64,000 nt of DNA, taken from contig CP141134.1 of the NCBI GenBank assembly GCA_035236585.1, forward strand, positions 19,336,414 through 19,400,413. The letters run 5' to 3'. The DNA comes from Warburgia ugandensis. Lineage: Eukaryota > Streptophyta > Magnoliopsida > Canellales > Canellaceae. Under the pieces are notes generated by a model that saw nothing but the letters and a program-made list of their open reading frames with translations, ran no database searches and was not told the DNA's origin. The position numbers and the translations under genes were made by a program. Shown piece by piece: positions 47,151-58,199 of the stretch (the first letter of the stretch is position 1; each line of letters opens with the position of its first letter).

Positions 47151-48270
47151 AAGTAATCTAAGGAACTTTAGTCTCACCGGCTCGGATGGCCGGACCATGG
47201 AGCCTCGCGAGCAGATTCTCTTCCGTTCTGAAGTACCAAAGCTCATGTAGGAATTTCCAGTTTGTTTGACTGTTTCGTGTCCTTGGTTCCTTCCCGCCGG
47301 AACGTCCCGTCAGAGACCTCTATACGTGTCAATAAACAGTCGGCCAGATCATGTATTTGTTTTGTCACCATCAAACCTCGCCAGACGAGCACCACAGGCG
47401 TGAAATTCTGGATCTTGCGCCGGAAGCCCACAAATATCTGTGAATTGAGATACCCTTTGCAGGAATTATCAAGTAAAACAAGAGAGAGTACAGGAAATTA
47501 AAAATGGAACGGAAGGGTACTTTTGTACGATTGGGCTGGACTCGTCCAGCTGAGGTCTTTTCCGGTTTACCTAGTTTGTAGCAACTCAAGGTCTCGTATG
47601 AGCTCCGTTGATGGCGATCGCGAAACGTGTCGCGAAGGCAGTGGATAATGAAGTGACGTAAACAAGACCCGGGCATCACACAGCCGCCTACTGTTCGGCC
47701 GTGCCTCCGAGCCGCGTGCACGGAGTTGGCTCGGCTGTCGAGGCGGGCGACCTCTGGAGAAGAAGAAGAACGAGGAACACCAACTCGCAGCAAGCCGCGC
47801 AGTTCTCAACGCGAAAAAGAAGCTCTCCTCTCGTGTTCCCTGGCATCCAAGAAGTTGCCACCCCGCACTGTGAATTTGATCTTGATTCTGACACACTTTG
47901 TTTCTCCTGGGTCATCTCTCATTGGGCCCACAGGGTTAAGATTGAAGGGAACTTCCTCCACTTATCATGGATTAGATCACCTTATCGTTGGTGTATGGGT
48001 GAATCTGATCCTTTGACTGAGGGTCCCGCTGGATACAGGGTTACGATCAGCTTTCGTAGGACATCATTTATAACGTTAGGAAAAGACAATGAGGTAAAAG
48101 GAAAAGATCTAACGAGCTCTGGAAAGTACAGTTTTTTCAGCAGCTTGCAGAGCTCTTCGCGACTGACCTCACTGCACTTTCCTGCGTCTAACAGGGCTCA
48201 TCAAGAAATATATAAATAACGTCAAAACAAAACAATGCGCTCAGTTCCCAAATCAACCCTAGTCATCCTG
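47150..48270. other. GC-richer, CpG-containing island; promoter-like
   Basis: Clearly richer in G+C and in CpG than its AT-rich flanks, densest at 47550-47860. Overlapping open frames exist on both strands (minus 47793-47371; plus 47701-48219), but none shows a family signature, so I do not call a gene. It ends with a TATA box and a telo-box, so it could be the promoter and first exon of a host gene whose body is not visible, or a captured fragment. Confidence 0.45.
48209..48218 (+). promoter_or_regulatory. Candidate TATA box with downstream telo-box
   Basis: TATATAAATA at 48209-48218, then ATG at 48234 and AACCCTAG at 48255-48262. A TATA box followed within 50 bases by a telo-box is typical of plant housekeeping-gene promoters. 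No downstream coding exon was recognised. Confidence 0.45.
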
Positions 48271-50871
48271 TCGGGTACGCATTATTTCTCTTTATCATCT
48301 GCTTCAGTCGTACTTTCCCCGTATGGAGAAATAGAAGTCCAAATTCTATCACCCAATCCAAGCTAATTCCCAAACTTTATGTTCTGGAAGACATCCTACG
48401 GCCGGAATAGTCAGATGTAGAGAAACATGCATACGACTGTATTGATCACGTCAAATCCAGCAAGGAGCGCATTTCTAACCCGAGATGTGCAGATCATATA
48501 AGCCTATTTTATGGCTCTATCTCACGTTTAAGTTGTTAGGACCATTATACCTCATTAGCGACTTTACAGTGAGGGATTTCTCATATATCTTTTCATTATT
48601 TTTATTTTAAGTAGAGAGATAAATGTAAAAATGAAATTTACATCTTAAAAGGAAGAGACTTCTCTTAGGTTTTTTTACTGTTTCTCTCTAGTGTTTGTTT
48701 TGTTCTTTGAGATTTCAACTTGGTAAATCTCAATTTCATTAAAATCGATCCATAAGATGGTATCAAATGAACAAGATCACTCTAATGGCTTCTGATGGAG
48801 ATGGAGGTGTTGTTGTTTTGCAAGGTAACACCAAATTAATAGGTGCTATCTTGGAAACTCTTCAAGGCTTATAGGCTGATCAAATTCCTTTTTTATTTTG
48901 ATGCTAATAAAACCTTCATGTTTGGTTTAACAACTTTACCTAAGATTGCAAGTGTTCAAAGGATCACAACATGCCAATCCTTAAAAATCTCAAATATTCT
49001 CAAGTATTCAAGAGGGTTCGAGTAAAAATCTTGGAAGAATTCATGTAGTCAAGAATCTATGCAACATTATTAAATAATACAAGTTTTAATGAGATTATAA
49101 GACTCATTAGAAAAGCTTTCAAGGTTTCATAGAAGATATATATCATTACTAAAGATTTCTATTAAATACGATACATATCATTACTTTCGAAATTTCAAAA
49201 ATTTCAAAATGTTACACATTATTTCTTAAACTTTTCAACTGCAATACATATAGCACTAAAAGATTATTTTCAATGCACCAAAGATCACTCAAAATTGACA
49301 TCGTATAATCTAGATACTATCATTTGAAAGTGAAAGGTTGTGAAGATTTGGATTGGAAGGTTGACCTTCAAGGTCAAAGGTCAACCTTCCCCAGTAAGAA
49401 TTTTTTCAAGCTTTTACACTAGATGGTAAATCTTTTAAGTTGATGGTCAACCTTCACACTATCTGGTTCAATTAAAAATAAAAATTTTGAATCAAATCAC
49501 ATGCCACAAGTGGGAATTTTGAATTAATCTTGAACTTGGGAATTATGTTTTGGGCTCCAACTATTATGTTTTGGCTTCTCACTTGTGGTTTTCATTATCC
49601 AATAAAAGCTGACACTTATCCAATAGCTATTTCATGTTGTAATCTTGTGTTAAAGATCTCCAATGGCTACTTGGGCATTAAATCAAATAGAGAAGAAGCT
49701 CAAACAGTTATATCATCTTCCAATCAATGAAAAAACTCTCCAATAGTCATATTTTCGGATTCAACTATAAAAACAAGTTATTTGAGGAGATTCAAGGCTA
49801 ATTAAGGGATTTGTAACAAGAAACCTCAAGCATTGAAGCTCTATTTTCATCTACTAGCTCTACCTGTCAATATTTCATATCATTTGGATTGTTATCTTGT
49901 AAAACTTTCTTGTGTACAAAAGACCAAGTTTCCTTAATTAACAGAGGAGAATACTTTTTCCTTCACTTCTTGTGTGTAAGTACTGGACAATTGCCTTAGT
50001 TTTTGCTTGATATCTCCATGGTAAGACTTTATCATATAGTACCACAACTTGCCCCATCAACATTTTTTTATATTTAGAATCTAGCTAACTAGGCATGCAC
50101 ATTCTCATTGCATTGTTGCTTGACATTCCATAGTAAATACCCATCTTGTGTATGGCTTTATATGTTTTTCTCTAACTTCATATAGTGTTTGAGACCATGC
50201 ATTATTATGTAGGTCATATATATCCATCATTTCTGCTCATGCTGCCACAAACAACATTACATGCTCAATGTGCATGTGACACTTGTTGAACTTCTCATTG
50301 AACTCTTCAATGCCCACTGAATATGCAACAATTTATTAGACATTTTGCTCAAAATATGTTAACTAAAATGATGATATAATGTGTTTGGAAATAAATCTTG
50401 AATTGCATTAGGGGGTTTATTTAATTGCACATCTCGGGCATTTTTGTTGGCATACCTTCTGTCATGTCTCCTATCATATCTCTTGTGATATATGAGATAT
50501 GTGTCATATGTTCTATGCTATTTTTTGAGATATTTGAGATATGTTCTATGATATCTTTTGTGATATTTTGGCGATATTTGAAAATTTTTATGATAGATAT
50601 TTTAGTATTTTCTAATAAAAATAGTGCATCAACCAATTAGAATGCAGTGACCCTCAAAGTATGGGTAAATCAAAGCCATTGATGTGGATCAAGGATCATT
50701 GGATTCTCGTCGACCTTAAATGGATGGCCAGCACAAGATGTAAATTCGCATCAACCATTCATAAGTTTTAGGTGGGCTTAGGCACTTGATATTCAAATTT
50801 ACTTTAAGTGGGCCCATCTATGAGCAATTTGAGTCCTTCTATGTACTTTTGATCAGTAATTTGATGGCCAT
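48271..50871. other. AT-rich unassigned sequence, possible LTR remnant
   Basis: At 48758-48772 GATGGTATCAAATGA resembles a degraded initiator-tRNA primer site, followed by ATGGCTTCTGATGGAGATGG. This could be an old copia leader, but no Gag is readable. 50421-50600 is rich in GATAT/ATATC repeats and can fold on itself. No gene called. Confidence 0.3.
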
Positions 50872-50888
50872 AAGATTTTCTTTAATAA
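50872..50888 (+). repeat. 17-bp target-site duplication, left copy
   Basis: AAGATTTTCTTTAATAA, identical to 51720-51736; it flanks the truncated LINE. Confidence 0.93.
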
Positions 50889-51691
50889 AACATCTGCATG
50901 AGGAGATTCCCTGGTGCATGCTATTTGCAGACGATATAGTCCTACTTGATGAGACAAGGGAGGGTGTCAACATAAAGCTAGAGCTATGGAGAGAAGCAGT
51001 AGAATCGAAAGGATTTAAAATTAGCCGAACTAAGACAGAATATATGGAATGTAATTTTAGCAAGGAGAGTAGGAGTGGAGCACCAGTCAAGATTGATAAC
51101 CAAGAGGTCCCCATGAGAGACCACTTCCGATACTTAGGATCATTGATCCATGAGAGTGAAGAGATTGAGAGGGAGGTTACCCAGAGAATCCAAGCGGGTT
51201 GGAACAAATGGAGATGTGCATCGGGGGTTTTATGTGATCGGCGGGTGCCACTCAAACTAAAGGGAAAATTCTATAGGATGGCTATAAGGCCGGCCATGCT
51301 CTATGGATCAGAGTGTTGGGCAGTTAAGGAACATCATACTCATAGGCTGAGTGTTCGAGAAATGAGGATGTTGAGATGGATGAGTGGTAAGACAAGAAAG
51401 GATAGAATTAGAAATGAAAATATTAGAAGAAATTTAGGGATAGCACCAATAGGTAACAAGATGAGGGAGATTAGACTTAGATGGTTTGGACATGTTCAAA
51501 GGAGGCCAACAACGGCACCAGTTAGAAGGAGTGAGGCAATACAAGTTGAAGGTTCTAAAAGGGCAAGGGGAAGGCCCAAAAGAACGTGGATAGAAGTGGT
51601 GAGGAAAGATTTAAAAACTTTGGGACTAAATGAAGCCATGGTATTTAATAGAGTGGAATGGAGGAATAAGATTCATGTGGCCGACCCCTAA
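50889..51691 (+). pseudogene. LINE RT C-terminal part, open but headless
   Basis: An open stretch of about 267 codons: HEEIPWCMLFADDIVLLDE, KTEYMECNFSKESRSGAPVK, IQAGWNKWRCASGVLCDRRV, MLYGSECWAVKEHHTH, MLRWMSGKTRKDRIRNENI, RLRWFGHVQRRPT and RARGRPKRTWIEV. It lacks the endonuclease and the first RT blocks, so it cannot mobilise itself. Frame upstream of 50889 (from 50786) is chance host sequence. It serves as a good reference for the C-terminal region of the family. Confidence 0.9.
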
Positions 51692-51719
51692 TTGGGATAA
51701 GGTCTTGATGATGATGATG
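50889..51719 (+). mobile_element. Young 5'-truncated RTE-type LINE
   Basis: Collinear with the last ~830 bases of the LINE at 39769-43269, starting inside the RT domain just before the FADDIVLLDE active-site block and ending CCCCTAATTGGGATAAGG plus a (TGA)n tail. It is flanked by a perfect 17-bp duplication. Unlike the other three copies its reading frame is unbroken to the natural stop at 51691, so it came from an active source copy fairly recently. Confidence 0.95.
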
Positions 51720-51736
51720 AAGATTTTCTTTAATAA
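51720..51736 (+). repeat. 17-bp target-site duplication, right copy
   Basis: AAGATTTTCTTTAATAA, identical to 50872-50888, directly after the LINE tail. Confidence 0.93.
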
Positions 51737-52431
51737 CATAAATGTTAAACATCACTAACTATAATCCAAGTTGATCTGCATCTCTTGAGTGCTGGTGGGT
51801 CCGGAATCATGGTGATCTAGATCGTCACCAGCTACGAGCCCATCCTTATTGGCTTAATCTCCTCATGAAAATCTTACCGTGTAGTATGATGTTCTTCATT
51901 CTAAGTGTGAAATGGAAGCTAACAAAGTTCAAGTAATAACAGTGTAAAAATCTTGAACAATGAAAGGATTAGGATTGTGTAAGCTTAATTGGCAACAAAG
52001 TAGCCTAAATAGAAGAATGGTTTGGAATAAGATCACTAGATTATGGCCCACTTGTGTTTCTATCAAGCAATAGTGGTCTACTACCCTACACATTAAAACT
52101 ATACCAAAATACATTTGATCAAGTGGTCAGGATCCACTATTGATTCTTATCAATAAGAAATCTGTCCCAACTCTTAGCTAGTGAATCGTCAAAGATCCAT
52201 CAAAGTGGGTCAGGTTGGATGAGTCATATAATGGAAAACCCACATGCATGCGTGCAAGCATTATTCTCTCTCCAATGTAGTGAGCCTCTTTAAGGTGAAG
52301 ACACCCATTTCTTCTCTCCCTAAAAAAATATGGTTTGAAGTTAATTTTTCTCTTTATAGAAACAATGAAAATTTACACTGTAAAGAGGGGTTGGCATATC
52401 TCCGATTACAACAAATAACAACTATAATAAT
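51737..52431. other. Unassigned sequence
   Basis: AT-rich; nothing recognised between the LINE and the 42-bp tandem repeat. Confidence 0.4.
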
Positions 52432-52575
52432 GTTAAATAAACATGATATTTCACATATGCCCAAGACGTTGCAGTTAAATAAACTTGATATCTCACATAT
52501 GCCCAAGATGTTGCTGTTAAATAAACCTGATATCTCACATATACCCAAAATGACCAAGAAATGCAGTTAAATAAA
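52432..52575 (+). repeat. 42-bp tandem repeat, three units plus a fragment
   Basis: Units at 52432-52473, 52474-52515 and 52516-52564 (the last with a short insertion), then a partial unit from 52565. Each starts GTTAAATAAAC, contains TGATATCTCACATATGCCCA and ends TTGC(A/T). It sits at the downstream edge of the FAR1-like pseudogene. Confidence 0.93.
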
Positions 52576-53400
52576 ACTCCCTTAGTCATTGTTTGGCCTT
52601 GGTCAATAATAATTATTTTTGGAGTATCTTCATCCATAATTGCAAGTTTTTCTTGAAACACCAAATAAATGACTCCTCTTTTTCATTGCACAACAAAGTA
52701 GTAGGAAATAAAATAGTCTAGCAATGGCGTTTCACCCCTGTGGATATACTTAAGGCATATTATACTTGTTATTTTGATAAGTTGTATCAAATGTTACAAC
52801 ATTCTAGGAAATTATATGATTGTTTTGACTGCTAGTATATACAAAAGAAGTGATTAAGATCACCTTCATCATTCATGGTTATAATGTGTTTGAAACTCTC
52901 CTCCCTTTTTTGTATTTGGTGGATATATAAAGACATAACCTTAGCATCTTCCTCATGCAAGCTGCTACATCTATTTGGATTAAATCTTAATTTCTATTTC
53001 ATTAGTTTGTCTCATTGATATCCATTGAAAAATACTAAGCTAGTAAACTCCATGTTGCTTACTAAGGGCCCTAGTCATAGCCTTTCCTAAAACATGCATA
53101 GCTTTTATACAATCAATCTGATCTACAACACCACGTAGCACATTTCTCCTGCACTGTAATATTTGGGTCCTGCTTGGCATAGGGGGTTTGGGATTATGAT
53201 CATCTGGAATCTCTACAACAACCTAAAATATTGTCTCATTATCGTTCATCTTTGCTATTTTAAAACATGCCTCATAGCCAATTCTCGCTTCATCACATGA
53301 GCAAGTAATCAAATGTTTGGCCTGCTCATGCAAAATCCCCTCTACCTTGCATAGTTCTTATAACCATTGTGGCTTCTTGCAAAATAGGAAACCTAACACC
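52576..53400 (-). pseudogene. FAR1-related / MULE-type transposase pseudogene
   Basis: The minus strand holds degraded but ordered pieces. A FAR1-type DNA-binding domain comes first (SCDEARIGYEACFKIAKMND, EIPDDHNPKP; about 53310-53180). Next come LRGVVDQIDCIKAM (about 53110), then HEEDAKVMSLYIHQIQKREE and TMNDEGDLNHFF (about 52960-52840), then VTFDTTYQNNKYNMP (about 52795-52750, a MULE catalytic block with first Asp) and NEKEESFIWCFKKNL (about 52690-52645). This is the FHY3/FAR1 arrangement derived from Mutator-like transposases. Stops and shifts separate the pieces, and the C-terminal half and SWIM finger are absent. Whether it was a host FRS gene or an autonomous MULE cannot be told. Confidence 0.75.
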
Positions 53401-53675
53401 TTCAATGGACGCTTCAAGTATAATCCCACCACCCCTAGATATGTTATTTTTACAAATGAAAATTGATAAATAGGATGAAAAAGTTAAGATGACAAGAAAC
53501 AAATAAAGGAAAAAAGTATAAATGTGACAAAAATGGGCATCTACACTAGAAAAAATAAAATCTATAAATTCTTAAAGTGTAATAACAAACTATATAAACA
53601 AAAAGAATATGAATGTGAGAAGATGACATCTACACCAAAAAAAACATCTATAAATTCTTGAAGTATTATAACCAA

Positions 53676-53706
<31 letters not shown>

Positions 53707-53916
53707 TACATACTAGGAATTAGTATAAAACATATGCACTTATGATATTGTTTCTCCAAACCATCATACAACATGCTCGATCTAGTGTAGACCAAATAGG
53801 GAAATCCATGTGACAAACAATTTTCATCAACTCTATTGAATATTAGTATACTTATGAATTGAGAGTGGATTGCAAGATTATATGTATCATAATCCATTCA
53901 CATACAAAGTTTCATT
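53401..53916. other. AT-rich unassigned sequence
   Basis: Contains two similar phrases (TCTATAAATTCTT(A/G)AAGT at 53561 and 53648; ACACTAGAAAAAATAAAA-like) and a (TA)n run at 53680-53698. No gene. Confidence 0.4.
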
Positions 53917-55035
53917 TGTTGGCTTTGTTTTTTAAGTTTAAGGAACTATTAGTCCAACATCACCTTTTCTATAAGAGATACAAAATCGTATATCTATATG
54001 AGGGCTATGATCTAAAGGTCCAACATTACTTCTGATAGAGAGACTAGAGGAAAGGAACCCCTATATAAAGAGGATGGGCCCTAGGTTTTATTCATTCAAT
54101 TCAAGTTTTTGAAAATTCTTGAAGGTGCTCTATTAGGTTTTTTCTTGGTTTGAAGAGTTCTATGCTTGGTTTCTAGAGATAAAAATCTGTAACCATGGAT
54201 TTCTAAAGTTAGAGACTCTTTAAGATTTCTTTACATGAGGTTTTTGCAGCCATATTCCATGGTTGTGGTTTCCATTGAGGCTAGCTAATGGGTGCACTTT
54301 ATCTTAGTAGGTCCTTAAGACATGTCAGTCTTAAGTTGCTTATTGGGCATATGTTAGTGGATGTGCTTCCATAGCCCTTATTTCATGGACCTTGAGCACT
54401 TGTGGGACATTGGATTTTAGAGGTTTATGGGGTGCACATTTTGCAACCCAAGTCTAAGGCCTCTTTATCTTATTTGGAGGTTATTGGACATTTATTGGGT
54501 GCAATTTTTGTAGCCCATATTTTTCATCTCTTTTGGGCAATAGGCTTTAGTGGTTTATTACGTGTGCTTTTTGCAGCCCAAGCCTGAGGTCTTTTTGGCT
54601 TACATGAATCTATTCTGGGCACTAGGCTTTAGAGGTTATTGTGTGTGCCCTTTTGTAGCCCAAGCTTAAAGTCTTTTTAGCTTATATGAATATTAGATAA
54701 TTATTGGGTGTGCTTCTTGCAACCCATATTCATAACCTCTTGTAGGTGTTAGGTGGGGTTTTTGCCTCTCATATTTGCAACTTGTATTCGACATTCAATT
54801 GAGTATTTATTAGAGTACATTTACATCCTTTATTTCATATCTATCAAACTTTGCAACACTTCTATCTACATTTTTAAGATTATTTAAAGGCATTCACATT
54901 TAGGAGACCAAAGTATGAACTAATTTTGATTGTGTGAATTAGTTGAGGTACTGATTGAGTCTAGCTTGATTGGAACCCATAGATAGAGTTGTCATATACC
55001 TTAAACTTATTAAGAGCTTCAACTATCTTCAAACA
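53917..55035 (+). repeat. Candidate solo or orphan LTR with repetitive leader
   Basis: Starts near TGTTGGCTTTG and ends CTTCAAACA. It contains a TATA box (TATATAAAGAGG at 54062) and is followed at 55037 by a degraded initiator-tRNA-like primer site (TTGGTATTAGTATGCC). No Gag or Pol follows, and no partner LTR was found. The start is approximate. Confidence 0.45.
54406..54760 (+). repeat. Degenerate tandem repeat in LTR leader, ~85-124-bp units
   Basis: Units built on GGGCA(C/A)TAGGCTTTAGAGG, GTGTGCTTTTTGCAGCCCA and AAG..CTTTTTAGCTTA recur at about 54406, 54533 and 54616. Shorter TTATTGGGTG..CAACCCATAT half-units occur at 54493 and 54699. It lies downstream of the TATA box. Confidence 0.75.
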
Positions 55036-55052
55036 GTTGGTATTAGTATGCC

Positions 55053-57373
55053 TCTAAGCTAAGGGTCAGCCAATTTTAGTTTTGCGCAAGCCTTTTATAT
55101 TTCTAATAATTTAAAGATAGTCATACCTCTATGTATTCTGTGAACCTAGCAAAGATGAGTTTCTTCAAGTATGGCATGATGATATGTAACATGTGTATGA
55201 TCCAACGTTTTGATGGTATTAGTTTTAGAAGATAAGAACACAAGCTTAATTTTTATCTAAAGACTCAAAAGTTGACTATGTACTTATACAACATGTCTTA
55301 AGTATGTTGAAACCAAAGCTTTTGATGATATTATTGTCACGCCCTAAAAATGTAGAATACTTATTATAGGGGTAGAGATATGATAGATCTTAACGTATTC
55401 AGTTGTGAGATTTTTTTTTTTTATTCTCATACGACATAAAAATAATATGTCATTATTTAATTAAACTAGAGCAAATACAGTACTAAATTTATCAATTAAA
55501 AATTCAACTCAACATAACATTACAATTTCTAAAACTAAAATAAGTGATTTCTTTTTACACTTTCTATACCATAGAATAAAAATAAAGTAAGGAACACTTA
55601 AGCTTTGGTTAGCCTTGGCTGATTTTCTTCTTCTTCTAGCTTTCCTTTGTTCGGTCTTCTATATCCTTCTTCGTCTTCTTTATTACGAGATAGTTAAAAA
55701 TATCTCAATTAACTTATGTTTTGTAAGCATACTAACAATTATATGCAATATCTATATAAATTTTGTTTGCTATTATTTATTAGAAAAATATATAGACAAT
55801 TAGAAGTTACTATAGTTACCACGAGCAAAAATATTTTCACATTTGCTTTCTGACAATCTCTTCAATTATAATAATAACATCAATGTGCAAGAGCACCATT
55901 AGTAACTCAATTTCCATGAAAAGCAAGCATCCAAACCAAAACCAAATAAGCTGGATACATTTAGTCTTAAACTACAAAAATTGTATATTCAAATACTATC
56001 AATAGAATTGATACCTTCTGAAATATGTTTTAGACAAGTTCATTACCTCATTAAGCAGATGAGATTCAGAGTACCATCCTTGGAGACCAAATGTATACTA
56101 TCTGGGATCTTATCAGCAGAGTTCAAATATCCAATGTTGATCTAATGTTGGTCCACATAGATCTAAGTTAGAAGTCCGTACAAAACCAGCTTAAAGTATG
56201 TCTCAATTGAGGCCCTTGCTGAAATACATCTCAAATAGGTTGTCCATTGTGACTACCATTGATCAATTGGAGTCCAAATAATAATACTCTCCACCAACAT
56301 CTTATGGAAATCCCTAATAATGTCCTACTAGGGTTTAGAAGTTGAAACTGAATAACAAATGGGACTTTACGTTTGGCCAAATTTCACCCAAAATTAATAA
56401 TATATCAGTATCTTTTTTATTTTCTTTTAAAATATCATTTCCATTCCAAATTCTTGAAACTGATCTTATAATAATCCTTCTCAATTAAATATTCTATACC
56501 ATCAATTAAAATAAATAAAAATCTGTTAAAAATACATAGTTAAATCAACACATATTTATTTTGGGTTTGCTAGGCATAATTCATTAGATCAAAATCACAC
56601 TATTTATAACATGTAAATATCAAATTAAAAAAAAAAATGCATTATTCATAGTATTAGGTAAAACTATATGAATTATACAATTGAAATATAATTGTCTACT
56701 TATAGATTAAATCTAATTATATAAGTTTTATAATTAGATCAAAATGCACTTACTATATTATTCATTGTTTAGATCCAACCATATAAATCATGCAATTTAA
56801 GATTAAAAAATCACATTTGTATTGTGAAATCTTTCATTGTGAAAATATTTTAAACTAAGAAATATTAATATATATATATATATATAATCTTAAAATAAAA
56901 ACTAGGTAAGTTAGAATAAAAATATATGAAATGTAAGTTTTTTAAATAATAGTTTTATAACTATTATATTCAGTAACATTAATATTATGAGCATATCCTC
57001 AATTTCAAATTCCAAGCCATGGATATATTCATGCCATTTCATATTCCATCCTATTTCAAATCATAGATGTGCATACCATTCGCACACTAACATGTGCCTA
57101 TACTCCATTCAACTTCAATTCATATGCACATACACCAAAACACATATAAATTACCATACATTTTTATTCTAATTTGATTTGGATCCTGAATGCATTTATA
57201 CAAATTATACACGTATTAACATGCACCTATATTCCTTACAATTTTGGATGATATAGCATACACACAGATTGTTAGAGAATATGTGAAGGTGTTAGATCGA
57301 ATCATTATTTACATGAGTATGTGTATAATTTGTGAATCATATTATATTAGACTCAATCAACCATATACTCTGT
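55053..57373. other. AT-rich unassigned sequence
   Basis: TGTCACGCCCTAAAAATG at 55335 resembles an inverted LTR terminus, but no element could be built from it. The rest is AT-rich, with (TA)n runs at 56868-56886. No gene. Confidence 0.35.
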
Positions 57374-57409
57374 CACTATTTAAATTGGGGCTTTTAAAGT
57401 CACACAAAG

Positions 57410-57780
57410 AAGTAGGTTTTTAGTTAACCGACTTCATAAACATAATACAAGTCAGTTTCAGAAAAACAACTTCAAAAATCATACTTAAGAAGATGGTTCA
57501 ATAAGAACTAACTTCTTGAGTATGGTAAAGAGACATTTTTTTTGTGGGAATAACTTTAAAAGTTGGTTCTGGAAAATCAACTTGAAAAGTAGTGTTTTTT
57601 AAAGTCAGTTTTGGAAAACTGACTTGAAATTCCAAACTTTTTTTTTATAGAGAAACACTTTTTTTTCACTCTAATAGCTTTAGAAGTTGATTTTGAAAAA
57701 TGACATTAGAAGTCACACTTTTAAATTCCTTTTTTAAAATTAAGTTTAAAAGTATGACTCCCTTATGCGACTTTACAACT
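57410..57780. repeat. CACTA left subterminal repeats
   Basis: Repeated inverted motifs of AAGTTGGTT..TGGAAAATCAACTT and AAGTCAGTTTT..AAAACTGACTT type, several copies in 370 bases. Such arrays bind the transposase-associated protein in En/Spm elements. Confidence 0.65.
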
Positions 57781-58199
57781 TTTTGGTTTTCTATTTTTTA
57801 TTGTCTTCATCTATATACAAATTGAAGCTCATTTAAGTACATTTTTTCTATGACTAGCTTCTATTAAATCACTAGTGTCGAATTGGAATTATATATATAT
57901 ATATATAATTTTTGAAGTTAATATTTCCTGTGAATGGATCTTTTATGTTATGAATATATCTTCATTGTTAATTGAAAATTTTTCACATGATAGTGTGCAT
58001 GCATATAATTTAGTTTTTTCAAACATTTATAATTCTCAAACACCTAGAGTTTGGTAAAATGCCTAATCGAGTACTCTAATCTTTTCATGTCTAAGAAGTC
58101 TTCACACAAATTTGAGCTTAATTTGTTAAAAGAATAGACAAATATGCTTGGATAACCATGATAAGAACATCAAAAGAATATGAGAAGAGAACAAAAAAG

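Noticed and set aside
47701..48219. 172-codon open frame in the GC-richer island, with long overlapping minus-strand frames
   Set aside because: Open frames on both strands are expected in GC-rich DNA; no motif, splice structure or family similarity was recognised.
55335..55352. TGTCACGCCCTAAAAATG as an LTR terminus
   Set aside because: No partner end, primer site or purine tract could be located.
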